Source: Bradyrhizobium sp. SRL28
Lineage (GTDB): Bacteria > Pseudomonadota > Alphaproteobacteria > Rhizobiales > Xanthobacteraceae
Assembly (NCBI RefSeq): GCF_018596315.1
Contig: NZ_JAHEAG010000003.1
Coordinates: forward strand, 248,001 to 312,000
Direction: 5' to 3'
DNA length: 64,000 nucleotides
Part shown: positions 18,954-27,780 of the stretch, piece by piece
Layout: every line of letters starts with the position of its first letter
Numbering within the stretch: position 1 is the first letter of the stretch
Program-made: the position numbers and the translations under genes
The notes under the pieces: generated by a model
Seen by the model: only the letters and a program-made list of their open reading frames with translations
Database searches by the model: none
Told to the model about the DNA's origin: nothing

Positions 18954-19562
18954 CTAGATCGGCTTGCCCTGAAGCCACGCCGCGCCGCGCGCGTACAAAG
19001 CCTCGACTTCAGGGCCCATCAGGCCGGGCATGTCGCGCTTCACCGTGTAACCGATGCGGGTCTGCAAATAAGCGAGGTGCCGGTAGCCTGGTGGGAATTG
19101 CTCGAGAAGAGCTTTGTCCAGCACCGGCGCGGTGCCCGGCGTGACGGGATCCATGCGGTCCTTTTCATAGATCGGCTGGCGCAGCACGATGCCCCAGCGC
19201 CCCTCGCGCTTTTCGAGGAAATCGTAGAACCGCCCGGTGCAGAGCACGTCACACAGCACGCCTTCGACCTCGGCGCGCTGCGAGATCGTCATCTTGGTCT
19301 GCGAGATGGCGCGGTTTCCGGCGAGATCGACCGAGATGCCGCCGAGGAAATGCAGGATGCTGATACCCTTGGCCCAGGCCTTCTTGCTGATCTCGATGAA
19401 CTCGTCGCCGGTGCCCTGCGTCCAGGTCGCCATCATGCGACCATCGGAATGCCAGACCGTACGGAAACGCTCCCAGTCGCCGGCATCGCGCCAGACCGCC
19501 CAGTTCTGCAACAATTCCCGGATCAGGCGGTCGTCTTCAATCTCGGCGGCACTTCCGGGCAT
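18954..19562 (-). CDS. SnoaL/NTF2-like fold protein
   Basis: A 202-residue protein. The N-terminal helix pair 'IEDDRLIRELLQNWAVWRD' and 'DWERFRTVWHSDGRMMATW' is the start of the NTF2-like barrel (SnoaL_4 type), with 'GNRAISQTKMTISQRA' and 'CTGRFYDFLEKREGRWGIVLR' as later strands. Members include small hydroxylating or dehydrating enzymes and ligand-binding proteins; no substrate can be given. It lies 6 bp upstream of nothing obvious and 6 bp downstream of the gene ending at 19569 on the same strand, so a short operon from 20824 to 18954 is likely. Confidence 0.75.
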   Translation of the reverse strand: MPGSAAEIEDDRLIRELLQNWAVWRDAGDWERFRTVWHSDGRMMATWTQGTGDEFIEISKKAWAKGISILHFLGGISVDLAGNRAISQTKMTISQRAEVEGVLCDVLCTGRFYDFLEKREGRWGIVLRQPIYEKDRMDPVTPGTAPVLDKALLEQFPPGYRHLAYLQTRIGYTVKRDMPGLMGPEVEALYARGAAWLQGKPI

Positions 19563-19568
19563 GCTAAC

Positions 19569-19838
19569 TCACAGTAGTTTTGCGCGAACGAACAGCGCAC
19601 GCAGGGCGTTGGTCGCCTGCACGGTCAGCATCGCATTATCAGCGGCGCCCCGCAGTGCACTGACGGCATCGGCGTGCAACGCGCGGAATTCGATCCATTC
19701 GATCGAACTGAGATTGGTGATGAAGCGATAAGCCTGGCCAACGGTGTCGATCGACACCGTCTTGCCGTTCAGGTTGATCTTGAAAACCGCTCGCAGTGGC
19801 GTGTCGGAAGCGGCGGCATCGCCGGCGACTGCGCTCAT
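19569..19838 (-). CDS. Hypothetical protein, possibly DUF982-like
   Basis: An 89-residue protein whose pattern 'FKINLNGKTVSIDTVGQAYRF', an aromatic/tryptophan centre 'SSIEWIEFRALHADAVSAL', and 'ATNALRALFVRAKLL' resembles the DUF982 family, small rhizobial proteins of unknown role. The assignment rests on the strand-helix order and the W position, not on a search. Its start overlaps the DUF2778 gene stop by 4 bp (ATGA). Confidence 0.5.
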   Translation of the reverse strand: MSAVAGDAAASDTPLRAVFKINLNGKTVSIDTVGQAYRFITNLSSIEWIEFRALHADAVSALRGAADNAMLTVQATNALRALFVRAKLL

Positions 19839-20824
19839 GACGGCGACGGTGAACGCCGCGCCGCAGTGAGGCCTTCACGGAGGTTCGGCACGACGACGAG
19901 CCGCTTGACCTCGCCGTTTTTATACGCTGCGAGGAAGCGATCGTAATCCTTGATCGAGACACAGCCGTTGGAATCGCCGTTGGGGCCGAGCAGGTAGCTA
20001 TGCACGAGCAATCCCGTTCGCCCATGCATTTCGTTTTCACCCACCGGCGTCATGCGCAGCGCCTCGACGCCATGAAACGGCTTCTCGCGCGGTTTCAAAT
20101 CGTAGACGTTCGGCGGCGTTGCACCGACCATGCGCTTGTCGACAAACGCCGGATTGTCCATCAGGCTGCCCAGTCCCGAATGTGCCTCAAGCTTGGTACC
20201 GTTCGGCAGGTACACCGTGCGCGCCGAAATATCGTAAACGGCGGTCTGGCCGTCATAGCCCAGCGCCGTCAGATCCTTGCGCTCGCTGAGCAGCCCATCC
20301 CCCGGCGTCAGCGAGGCCAGTGAGAAGCGCATCGGCACCAGATCGGCGAGCTTCTCGAACATGGAGCGGTTATCCGACGAAACCGGCGCCGGATCGTTTC
20401 TCACGGACTGAAGATTGGCCAGGACCGGGCGGGAGCGCGGCAGCGGTATCGCAACTTCGGCAGACGGCGCCGGTTGCTCGGGTTGAACATTCGCGGCATC
20501 GCGCGGCTGCGCTCCCAGCGAGCTTTCGATGTGCCCGAACGCCGCATCGAAATCCGGGCGCTCCGAGCGGGCGGCGGGACGCCAGGGGTAGTTGACGGCC
20601 AGCGAACGGCGCACCGAGCCCGAACCGAAGCGCTCGTCGAACGAGGATGTGCTGCCGACATTCGCGGATGCGGGGTTGACCCAGGCGGCAGGGTCGAAAT
20701 CGGTCACCCACGCGGCCAGCCCCAGCACCATGGCGAGCGCCGCTGTGCCGAATGCCGCTTCGCGGAGCAAACGGGTACCGCGGCTCGAAGCAGGCCCGGC
20801 TTTGCTGGTCGTCCTTCTATCCAT
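19835..20824 (-). CDS. DUF2778 (L,D-transpeptidase-like) membrane-anchored protein
   Basis: A 329-residue protein. After a basic N-terminus one hydrophobic segment (AAFGTAALAMVLGLAAWV) probably anchors it to the inner membrane. A disordered Pro/Ser-rich linker follows, then the C-terminal DUF2778 domain with 'NGTKLEAHSGLG', 'HGRTGLLVHSYLLG' and the catalytic-type 'DSNGCVSIKDYDRFLAAY', where His and Cys match the L,D-transpeptidase-like active site (also used by Tlde1 effectors). It may modify peptidoglycan. ATG 20824 has GGGGACGG upstream and is preferred to the longer frame at 20914. Confidence 0.78.
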   Translation of the reverse strand: MDRRTTSKAGPASSRGTRLLREAAFGTAALAMVLGLAAWVTDFDPAAWVNPASANVGSTSSFDERFGSGSVRRSLAVNYPWRPAARSERPDFDAAFGHIESSLGAQPRDAANVQPEQPAPSAEVAIPLPRSRPVLANLQSVRNDPAPVSSDNRSMFEKLADLVPMRFSLASLTPGDGLLSERKDLTALGYDGQTAVYDISARTVYLPNGTKLEAHSGLGSLMDNPAFVDKRMVGATPPNVYDLKPREKPFHGVEALRMTPVGENEMHGRTGLLVHSYLLGPNGDSNGCVSIKDYDRFLAAYKNGEVKRLVVVPNLREGLTAARRSPSPS

Positions 20825-21013
20825 CCGTCCCCGGCTCGGCGCTTCGGAATCACGTCTGATTCCTAATGGATTCACCGAATAAGTCCCACCATAATGCAAA
20901 CCAAAGTAAGGCATAATCGAGACAGTTGCTCGGCGCCATCATGACCGGCCGAAGCCACGGATTCAAGCCATGTAATGGTAGACCGGGCCGAGACTTTTCC
21001 GGCGAGGCCACAC

Positions 21014-21439
21014 TCAGGGCCGCAGAACCGGATTGGTATTCGGCGCGGGCGCCTCTTCCATCTCCGCGTGCTCCGGCAGCTTGTCGGCATGCACGGCGAG
21101 CGCCGGCCCGATCCAGATCGGATCGGCGAGATGGTCCCGGCGCGGATTGGTCGTATTCGGATGGACCAGAACGCTTAGATTGCCATGATTGAGCATCAGC
21201 CAGGGTACCAGTTCGGGGAATATCTCCCGGGCAAAGGCCACCTGGTACATGGCTTGGTCGTGCGGGCCGACCTTGACGTCGTGCCACCGTCCGAGCGTGA
21301 CCGAGAACCGCTCGCCGATCCAGGCGCGCAACTGCTCGGCCTCGGCCCGCGTCGTGGCCGGATCGTAATAGATATGGGCGTGGTAGCTCGCGATTTCGCC
21401 TAATGGTCGCGGACCGCCCGCCCCCGGCTCACCCGTCAT
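21014..21439 (-). CDS. DOPA 4,5-dioxygenase family protein
   Basis: A 141-residue protein with the family's three histidine patches: '[20 protein letters not shown]', '[16 protein letters not shown]' and '[16 protein letters not shown]'. The family includes fungal and bacterial ring-cleaving DOPA dioxygenases and also aromatic-compound enzymes of unknown substrate. Start ATG 21439 has GGAG and AAGG upstream. It is the last of six leftward genes from 26429 that include a Baeyer-Villiger monooxygenase, so it may act in the same pathway (inference). Confidence 0.78.
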   Translation of the reverse strand: MTGEPGAGGPRPLGEIASYHAHIYYDPATTRAEAEQLRAWIGERFSVTLGRWHDVKVGPHDQAMYQVAFAREIFPELVPWLMLNHGNLSVLVHPNTTNPRRDHLADPIWIGPALAVHADKLPEHAEMEEAPAPNTNPVLRP

Positions 21440-21512
21440 GCCTTCGCTCCACACCATATTGCGTTGAACCGGTCGAGGATCGCTGCAACCGGCCGCGTGG
21501 TCAATGTGGGTG

Positions 21513-22073
21513 TCAGCCCGACCGCTTCTTGCTGCTCTCGAAGACGGTCATACCAGCGGCGGGGTCGAGGTCAACCTCGGTTGCCTCCGTCAGGCGCGCC
21601 ATCGTCATGTAAAAGCCGATCGCCAGGATCGACTCGACGATTTCCTGCTCGCTGAAATGCTTACGCATCGCCGCGAACACCGGCTCGGCGACCCGCACGT
21701 TCTCGATGACTTCCCGGCCGAACGCCAGCAGCGCCTGTTCGGCAGCATTGAACGCGGCGTCCTCGTATTTGCCTTGTTCGATGCAGTCGATCTGCTTTTG
21801 CGTGACGCCGACGCCGAGCGCGATCGGAACATGCTGCCGCCACTCATAGACGCCATGCTCCCACTGTGCGACCTGAAGAATCAGCAATTCGCGATTGACG
21901 TGGCTGAGCTTCTGGCGATGCAGGATCGAATTGGCGAACCGCATCGCCGGAATGAAATTGGCCTCGGCATGCGCCATCATCCGGAAGATGTTCAGCACGA
22001 CCGGCATCCTGTCAAAGGACGTGCGCACGTCACCGCTGGTTGCTGCCGGGTCGATCAGGGGAAGTCTTGCCAT
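21513..22073 (-). CDS. Carboxymuconolactone decarboxylase (CMD/AhpD-like) family protein
   Basis: A 186-residue all-helical protein. '[20 protein letters not shown]' with the acidic/His pair, and '[20 protein letters not shown]', are the CMD core. The CxxC of AhpD peroxidase-type members is absent, so a lyase-like or decarboxylase-like role is more probable than peroxidase. It is 93 bp downstream of the VOC gene on the same strand, within the monooxygenase cluster. Confidence 0.82.
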   Translation of the reverse strand: MARLPLIDPAATSGDVRTSFDRMPVVLNIFRMMAHAEANFIPAMRFANSILHRQKLSHVNRELLILQVAQWEHGVYEWRQHVPIALGVGVTQKQIDCIEQGKYEDAAFNAAEQALLAFGREVIENVRVAEPVFAAMRKHFSEQEIVESILAIGFYMTMARLTEATEVDLDPAAGMTVFESSKKRSG

Positions 22074-22166
22074 CCGCTTGTTCCTTACGTTTTTTGTTTC
22101 TTTCTACCGCTGCGCGCTTCCGCGCACGGGTTCGAACTTACTGCTGCCGCGCGATACGCGCATCAC

Positions 22167-22700
22167 TCAGCGTCCGCCGACTTCGCGGATGGGATCGGAG
22201 CCGTCCCAACCGGCGGCGACCTTGCGGATGTGCGCGAAGAAACTCCCCTTGCTGCCGCTGATGTCTGAAATCTCCACCACGGTGCCGGGATGGGCTTGCG
22301 TATCGAAATAGGCAAAGCGGCCCTTTTCGCCGCCGATCTGGCCTTCATGTCCCACTTTGTAGCCAAGCGACAGCGCGCGGTCGTAGAGGGCCTGATAGTC
22401 CTTGGTCCAGTACGACATGTGCTGCAGTCCTTCGCGACCGGAGTCGAGGAACTCCTTGTACATCGAGGGCGCTTCATTGCGCTGCTGGATCAGCTCGATC
22501 TGGAGATCGCCGGAATTGGCGAGCGCCACGCTCATCTCCATGGCGGAGTTCTGGCCGCGGTGGCGGAAGTAATCGGTCTTGACCTTGTCGATGTAATACC
22601 AGGGCCCGACGCCCATCACTTTGACCCAGTGATCCATGGCGGCGCGGATATCCCGCACGACATACCCGTTCTGGCAGACTGCACCAAAGATACGGCTCAT
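22167..22700 (-). CDS. VOC-superfamily (glyoxalase/epimerase-like) protein
   Basis: A 177-residue protein with two beta-alpha-beta-beta-beta modules: 'QNGYVVRDIRAAMDHWVKVM' followed by 'GPWYYIDKVKTDYFRHRG', and 'LQHMSYWTKDYQALYDRALS' followed by 'FAYFDTQAHPGTVVEISD'. The final Glu and the module His residues could hold a metal. Members include glyoxalase I, methylmalonyl-CoA epimerase and ring-cleaving dioxygenases; which one is not clear. ATG 22700 has a strong GGAGG upstream. It lies 74 bp after the monooxygenase gene. Confidence 0.78.
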   Translation of the reverse strand: MSRIFGAVCQNGYVVRDIRAAMDHWVKVMGVGPWYYIDKVKTDYFRHRGQNSAMEMSVALANSGDLQIELIQQRNEAPSMYKEFLDSGREGLQHMSYWTKDYQALYDRALSLGYKVGHEGQIGGEKGRFAYFDTQAHPGTVVEISDISGSKGSFFAHIRKVAAGWDGSDPIREVGGR

Positions 22701-22774
22701 CACGACCTCCTGTGTATTTGTCGACAGTCACGGCGCGCATCTTGAACCCGAGCGCTGCTTCGTCCCGTTGTTGC

Positions 22775-24382
22775 TTAAACCAGACGAAAACCTTCGTAGC
22801 CGCGCGCCGCGATCTCAGCGCATTTGAACCTGTAGCCTTCGCCGACATAGGGCATGAAGACGCGAGGTTTGCCCGCGATGTTGGCGCCAAGGTACCAGGA
22901 ATTGGCCTTCGGAAAGAGCGTACGCTCGGCCATCTCGGCGACGTGCGTCATCCAGGCGCGTTCGGCCGCAGGCTCCGCCTCCAGGATTCGCGAGCCGCGC
23001 TTGCGCATGTAATCGATGCAGTCCGCCAACCAGTCGACGTGCTGTTCGCATGCGTTGATCATGTTGCCGATCACCGACGGGCTTCCGGGGCCGGTGATGA
23101 TGAACAGGTTGGGAAAGTCCGCTACCGTGAGGCCGAGATAGGCGCGCGGCCCGTCTTTCCACGCGTCGCGCAGGGCGAGATCATTTCTTCCGCGGATGTC
23201 CATGGCGAACAGGGCGCCCGTGATGGCGTCAAAGCCGGTCGCGAAGACGAGCGCGTCCAGTTCGAACTGGCGCGCCGATGTCGTCACGCCATCGGTCGTG
23301 ATCCGATCGAGCGGCTCTTCCTTGAGGTTCACCAGTTCGACGTTTTCGCGGTTGAAGGTCTCATAGTAGTTGGTATCGACACAGATGCGCTTGACCCCCA
23401 ACGGGTAGCCGGTGGGGCTCAATGCCGCCGCGGTTTTGGGATCCTTCACGATCTGGCTGATCTTCTCGCGCACGAAATCGCAAGCCACGTCATTGACGGC
23501 TTCATGGGTCAGCAGGTTTGGAAACGACAGCAGAAAGCCGCCGCCGCCTTCCTGCCAAAGCTCCTCATAGCGCCGCCACTGCTCCTCGCGCGAGGGAATC
23601 GGCGCTTCAAATGCTGCGGCATTCACACGTCCGAAATTCGGGCTCTCGAGGCTTTCGAGGTAGGCCGGATAGGCCGCCTCGAATTGCTCGTAATCCGCGT
23701 CATGAAGCGGCCGGTTGCGCGCAGGCACCGAGAAATTCGGTGTGCGCTGGAACACCACGGCCTTCGCCGCCGCCTCCGCAATCAGGGGAATGGCCTGCAC
23801 GCCCGATGACCCCGTGCCAATCACCCCGACGCGGAGGCCAGAGAAGTCGACCGGCTCTTCCGGCCAACGGGCGGTGTGATAGATCGGGCCGCGGAAGCTC
23901 TCGAGGCCCCCCACCTTGGGATTATTTGGCACCGACAGGCAGCCGCTCGCCATCACGCAGAAGCGGGCACGGATGCGGTCACCGCGATCCGTCGTCACCT
24001 GCCAGACCGCTTCGGCCTCATTGAATGCGGCCGCAGTGACGCGGGTCTCGAACCGGATCAGGTCGCATAATTCAAAACGCTCGGCAACGTATCGGGCGTA
24101 GTCCAGGATCTCGCGCTGCGTGGCGTATTTCTCCGACCAGCGCCACTCGCGCCGCAGATCGGAAGACCACGTATACGAGTAATAGAGACTGGGAACGTCG
24201 CAGCGGACGCCGGGGTAACGGTTCCAGTGCCAGGTCCCTCCGACCTCGGGAGCGGCCTCGAATCCGATGACCGACAGGCCCAGTTCGCGAAGCCTGTGCA
24301 GCGCATAGAGGCCGCCGAACCCCGCTCCGACGACGACGGCGTCATACTCGCCGTCGAGGGCGACGTGTTCTGGAAGGCTCAT
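22775..24382 (-). CDS. Baeyer-Villiger-type flavin monooxygenase
   Basis: A 535-residue flavoprotein. 'DAVVVGAGFGGLYALHRLRE' binds FAD, 'VGVIGTGSSGVQAIPLIAE' binds NADPH, and the Baeyer-Villiger fingerprint FxGxxxHxxxWP is present as 'FRGPIYHTARWPEE'. 'ALVFATGFDAITGAL' and 'GPGSPSVIGNMINACEQHVD' are also typical of cyclohexanone/phenylacetone monooxygenases. It would insert oxygen next to a ketone to give an ester or lactone. The start overlaps the stop of the binding-protein gene (TGATG), so uptake and oxidation are coupled. Confidence 0.9.
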   Translation of the reverse strand: MSLPEHVALDGEYDAVVVGAGFGGLYALHRLRELGLSVIGFEAAPEVGGTWHWNRYPGVRCDVPSLYYSYTWSSDLRREWRWSEKYATQREILDYARYVAERFELCDLIRFETRVTAAAFNEAEAVWQVTTDRGDRIRARFCVMASGCLSVPNNPKVGGLESFRGPIYHTARWPEEPVDFSGLRVGVIGTGSSGVQAIPLIAEAAAKAVVFQRTPNFSVPARNRPLHDADYEQFEAAYPAYLESLESPNFGRVNAAAFEAPIPSREEQWRRYEELWQEGGGGFLLSFPNLLTHEAVNDVACDFVREKISQIVKDPKTAAALSPTGYPLGVKRICVDTNYYETFNRENVELVNLKEEPLDRITTDGVTTSARQFELDALVFATGFDAITGALFAMDIRGRNDLALRDAWKDGPRAYLGLTVADFPNLFIITGPGSPSVIGNMINACEQHVDWLADCIDYMRKRGSRILEAEPAAERAWMTHVAEMAERTLFPKANSWYLGANIAGKPRVFMPYVGEGYRFKCAEIAARGYEGFRLV

Positions 24383-25587
24383 CAGGGCTTTTCCTCCAGC
24401 AGCACCCACGATTTTCCATCAAAGCGGGCCAGCCGCATGTCCTTGATGGGTGAGAAATCCTCGGAGCTGGTGTTGAGACGGACACCCGGCAGCAGCAGCG
24501 GCAATTCGACGTTCTTGAGCGCCGCCGCCTGCTTCATGACGTTCTCGCGCGTCAGATTGTCCCCGCACTGCTTCAGCACGGCGACGATCGTCTGCGCCAG
24601 CGAATAGCCATAGAGATTGCTGCCGTCATTCAGACTGCCGCGCGGATACCACTGCTTCATGAAAGCGGTCCACTCGACCATGCCCTTGTCGTTCTCCCAG
24701 GCGCTGTCCGTGGCATCCTTCATGTACGCGGCCGTGACCGCGCCGACCGACTTCTCCAGTCCTGCGGGCGCCAGCGCGGCGCCGACCGACGCACCCACGC
24801 TCGCCATGATCATCGCCGGACGCCAGTTCAGCTCATAGGCACGGCGGATCGCCTGCGCCGAGAAGCGTGGATTGGCATGCAGGAAGAAGGTGTCGACACC
24901 GGCAGTTTTCAGCGCGACGACCTGCGAGTCGACAGTCGGGTCAGAGAGTTCGTAGGAGATTTCGGCCACGATCTGCTTGGCCGCGTCGCCGAGTCCGGCC
25001 TTGAATCCCTTGAGGTAGTCTTTTCCGGAATCGTCGTTCTGATACAGGATGCCGATCTTGGCGGCCGGATGGGCGCGCATCGTGTAGCGGGCGAGAATCG
25101 CCCCCTCGATCTGATAACTGGGCTGCCATCCCATGGTCCACGGAAAATTGGCTGGATCGCTCCAGCGGGTCGCGCCGGTAGCGACGAACAGCTGCGGCAC
25201 CTTCTTGCCGTTCAGATATTTCTGCACGGCGATATTGGGCGCGGTGCCGAGCGAGGCAGCCACGAACAGCACCTCATCCTGCTCGACCAGCATGCGGGTC
25301 ATTTCGACGGTCTTGCTCGACTGGAATCCGTCGTCGCGCGACAGCAGGGTAATCTTGCGGCCGTTGACGCCCCCCTCGGCGTTGACCTTTTCGAAGTACG
25401 CGGCCATCGCCAGACCAATGGTGCCGTAGGAAGAGGCCGGACCGCTGTAGGGCATGGTCTGGCCGATCTTGATTTCGCTATCGGACGCGCCGGGATCGTA
25501 CTTCTTTTGCGCACACACAGGCTCTATCGCCAGTGCCGCGACAACGACGCCGGCCAGAAGAGCCGGCCAGAACGTAATCTTGGACAT
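24382..25587 (-). CDS. ABC transporter substrate-binding protein (LivJ/LivK type)
   Basis: A 401-residue periplasmic binding protein of the branched-chain amino acid type. A signal sequence (FWPALLAGVVVAALA) ends at 'VCAQKKYDPG'. Family blocks are 'DSEIKIGQTMPYSGPASSYG', 'EGGVNGRKITLLSRDDGFQS', 'VPQLFVATGATRWSDP' and 'IGILYQNDDSGKDYLKGF'. Relatives often bind aromatic or alicyclic acids. No permease or ATPase gene is adjacent, so it must use a transporter encoded elsewhere, perhaps the liv system at 45-49 kb. Strong ribosome site (GGAGGAG). Confidence 0.88.
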   Translation of the reverse strand: MSKITFWPALLAGVVVAALAIEPVCAQKKYDPGASDSEIKIGQTMPYSGPASSYGTIGLAMAAYFEKVNAEGGVNGRKITLLSRDDGFQSSKTVEMTRMLVEQDEVLFVAASLGTAPNIAVQKYLNGKKVPQLFVATGATRWSDPANFPWTMGWQPSYQIEGAILARYTMRAHPAAKIGILYQNDDSGKDYLKGFKAGLGDAAKQIVAEISYELSDPTVDSQVVALKTAGVDTFFLHANPRFSAQAIRRAYELNWRPAMIMASVGASVGAALAPAGLEKSVGAVTAAYMKDATDSAWENDKGMVEWTAFMKQWYPRGSLNDGSNLYGYSLAQTIVAVLKQCGDNLTRENVMKQAAALKNVELPLLLPGVRLNTSSEDFSPIKDMRLARFDGKSWVLLEEKP

Positions 25588-25631
25588 CGCTTACTCCTCC
25601 ACTCTTCTCTTTTCTTCCTTGAAGTCTTCCG

Positions 25632-26429
25632 TCAGCCGATCGACCGGCCGCCGTCGATGACGAGTTCGGTACCGGTGACGTAGCGGCTTTCGTCGCTGGC
25701 GAGCCACAGGATGCCGTTGGCGATATCTTCAGGCGCGGCCTTGTATCCAAGCGGGACGGCGCGTTCGGTGAGTTTATCCAGCGTTGGCCCACGCGCCGGC
25801 CCGGCATTCGAGCCATCCTCGACGGTGCCGATCAGCGTGTCCCAGATCGCGGTTTCGGTGATGCCGGGATGCAGCGAGTTGACACGCACGCCGTCCCTGG
25901 CGGCTGCGCATTCCAGCGCGACCGATTTCGTGAACAGCCGCACGCCGCCCTTGGTCGCGCAATAGCCCGAGACGTTCGGCGACGCCTTGATCCCCGCAAT
26001 CGAGGAAACGTTGATAATGCTTCCGCCCCCGCCTGCCCGCATCAGCGGGAGCGAGTGCTTCACGCCGAGGAAGACGCCGTCGAGATTGACAGCGACCTGC
26101 CGCTTCCAGTCGGCGAACGCCATGTCGACCACCGGACCCGAGAGGCCAATCCCGGCATTGTTGACGAGAACGTCGAGCCTGCCGAACCGCGCCCGGGTCT
26201 GGGCCACGATCGACTGCCAGTCCTCCTCGCGCGTCACGTCGTGGTGGTAGTACTCGCACTCGCATCCGACGGCGCGCAGTTCGCGCAGCAGGCCCTCGCC
26301 TTTCTCGTCCTGCAGATCGGTTGCGACGATCCTGGCGCCCTCGCGCGCCAGCACCAGGGCTGCGCTGCGTCCGATGCCGTTGGCGGCGCCGGTCACCAAA
26401 GCGACTTTTCCTTCGACACGCCGCGTCAT
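25632..26429 (-). CDS. Short-chain dehydrogenase/reductase
   Basis: A 265-residue classical SDR. 'VALVTGAANGIGRSAALVLA' is the nucleotide site, 'LDVLVNNAGIGLSGPVVD' the NNAG motif, and the catalytic Ser, Tyr and Lys are in 'IINVSSIAGIKASPNVSGY' and the following 'YCATKGG'. The C-terminus 'YVTGTELVIDGGRSIG' is typical. It likely interconverts a hydroxyl and a ketone, for example supplying the ketone for the monooxygenase two genes down. It is the first gene of the leftward cluster, divergent from the LacI regulator. Confidence 0.9.
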   Translation of the reverse strand: MTRRVEGKVALVTGAANGIGRSAALVLAREGARIVATDLQDEKGEGLLRELRAVGCECEYYHHDVTREEDWQSIVAQTRARFGRLDVLVNNAGIGLSGPVVDMAFADWKRQVAVNLDGVFLGVKHSLPLMRAGGGGSIINVSSIAGIKASPNVSGYCATKGGVRLFTKSVALECAAARDGVRVNSLHPGITETAIWDTLIGTVEDGSNAGPARGPTLDKLTERAVPLGYKAAPEDIANGILWLASDESRYVTGTELVIDGGRSIG

Positions 26430-26517
26430 GTCTCGGTCCCGTTTCCCGCCTGCGGCCATTCGGCCGGTTTGTTGTTTCGGGAACGGCGGCGTGCCCGCCC
26501 CTGCTCCCGGCATTCTT

Positions 26518-26531
26518 TGGAAACGTTTCCA
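26518..26531. promoter_or_regulatory. LacI-type operator between SDR and LacI genes
   Basis: TGGAAACGTTTCCA is a perfect 14-bp palindrome with central CG, the classical form of LacI/PurR/CcpA-family operators. A matching half-site CGTTTCCA recurs at 26589-26596, 65 bp further on. Both lie in the divergent promoter region of the SDR gene (start 26429) and the lacI-type gene (start 26656). Confidence 0.75.
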
Positions 26532-26655
26532 TACTTTGTCTCATACTTTTGTTCAAGGCTGATTTTTATCGGGCTTTATCTTGTATATCGTTTCCAAGTT
26601 GCGCTAGAATTTGGCCCAGCTACGCCCGAGCGGCGATGCTCAAGGGAGCCCTGCA

Positions 26656-27687
26656 ATGTCGTTGCGCCAGCCTGCACGCGCCACAATTCGCGATGTCGCA
26701 GCCCAGGCCGGCGTATCGGTCAGCAGCGTCAGCCGCGTCATGAACGGCGAGCCGCATATCAGCCCGGAATTGCACGCCCGCATCATGCGGGCGGTGAACC
26801 GCCTGCGCTTCGAGCCGCATTCGGCCGCGCAGGCCTTGCGTTCGCGCGAGAGCAAGACGATCGGCTGCATGGTCGCCGACCTCTCCAACCCGCTCTACAG
26901 CGAGATGATCAATGGCGCGGAGGAAGAATTCCAGCGCGCCGGTTACGTGCTGATGCTCGCCGCAACCCGGCACGAGCAAGACCGCGAGACGGCGTTCGTA
27001 TCAGCGGTGCGCCGGCGGCGGATGGACGGGTTGCTGCTGTTCGCCGGCGACAACGCCCATACCGACTTCACCGGCGCGCTCGCAAACCTGGACCTGCCCT
27101 GCGTCGCGATCGATCGCGATGTGCCCGGCGTCCCCTCAGTGCGTGCGGATCATCGCGGCGGTGGCCTCGAAATCACGCGGTATCTCATCGGGCTCGGCCA
27201 TCGCCGCATCGCGCTGCTCACCGGCCGCGCCGCGTTGCTGCCGAGTTCGGAGCGCCTTGCCGGCTATCGGCAGGCCCATACTGAGGCGAAGCTCGCGGTC
27301 GATCCCGACCTGATCCGGCCGCAGACGCAGGGCTCCAGCATTGCGTTCAGCGACGTCTGCCAATTGCTGCAGGGCGCCGACCGTCCGACCGCGATCATTA
27401 CGCTCGGAACGCACATGCTGGCCGGCGTGATGGACGCGCTTGCCAGCAACGGCCTCCGCTACCCCGACGACATGTCGCTGGTGTGCATCGGCGACACTGA
27501 TCTCGCCCGCCATGCAACGCCGGGCATCTCGGCGTTGACATGGGATCTGGACCAGATGGGCCGGGTCGCCGCCAACATCCTGCTCGACCGGATTCGCGGC
27601 GGCGACGAGGCCCGCAAGATCCGGCCGGTCTACCTGCCGACTCGTTTCATCCTTCGACACTCCGGCGCCAAGCCGCGCGCACCCTGA
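26656..27687 (+). CDS. LacI-family transcriptional regulator
   Basis: A 343-residue repressor. The N-terminal helix-turn-helix is 'TIRDVAAQAGVSVSSVSRVM' followed by 'NGEPHISPELHARI' and the hinge 'LRFEPHSAAQALRSRESKTI'. The periplasmic-binding-protein-like ligand domain follows: 'IGCMVADLSNPLYSEMING', 'LLLFAGDNAHTDF', 'DDMSLVCIGDTDLARHATPG'. It probably binds the TGGAAACGTTTCCA palindrome upstream and controls the divergent SDR-monooxygenase operon, itself, and perhaps the TctC gene behind it. ATG 26656 has AGGGAG upstream. Confidence 0.9.
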   Translation: MSLRQPARATIRDVAAQAGVSVSSVSRVMNGEPHISPELHARIMRAVNRLRFEPHSAAQALRSRESKTIGCMVADLSNPLYSEMINGAEEEFQRAGYVLMLAATRHEQDRETAFVSAVRRRRMDGLLLFAGDNAHTDFTGALANLDLPCVAIDRDVPGVPSVRADHRGGGLEITRYLIGLGHRRIALLTGRAALLPSSERLAGYRQAHTEAKLAVDPDLIRPQTQGSSIAFSDVCQLLQGADRPTAIITLGTHMLAGVMDALASNGLRYPDDMSLVCIGDTDLARHATPGISALTWDLDQMGRVAANILLDRIRGGDEARKIRPVYLPTRFILRHSGAKPRAP

Positions 27688-27780
27688 TCGCGCGACTGCG
27701 TCACCGATCTCCACGACCGGCGAAGAACGCCGGCGACGAACGACCAAAACAAAAAAACGGGAAACCCTGGGAGTGAGTAA

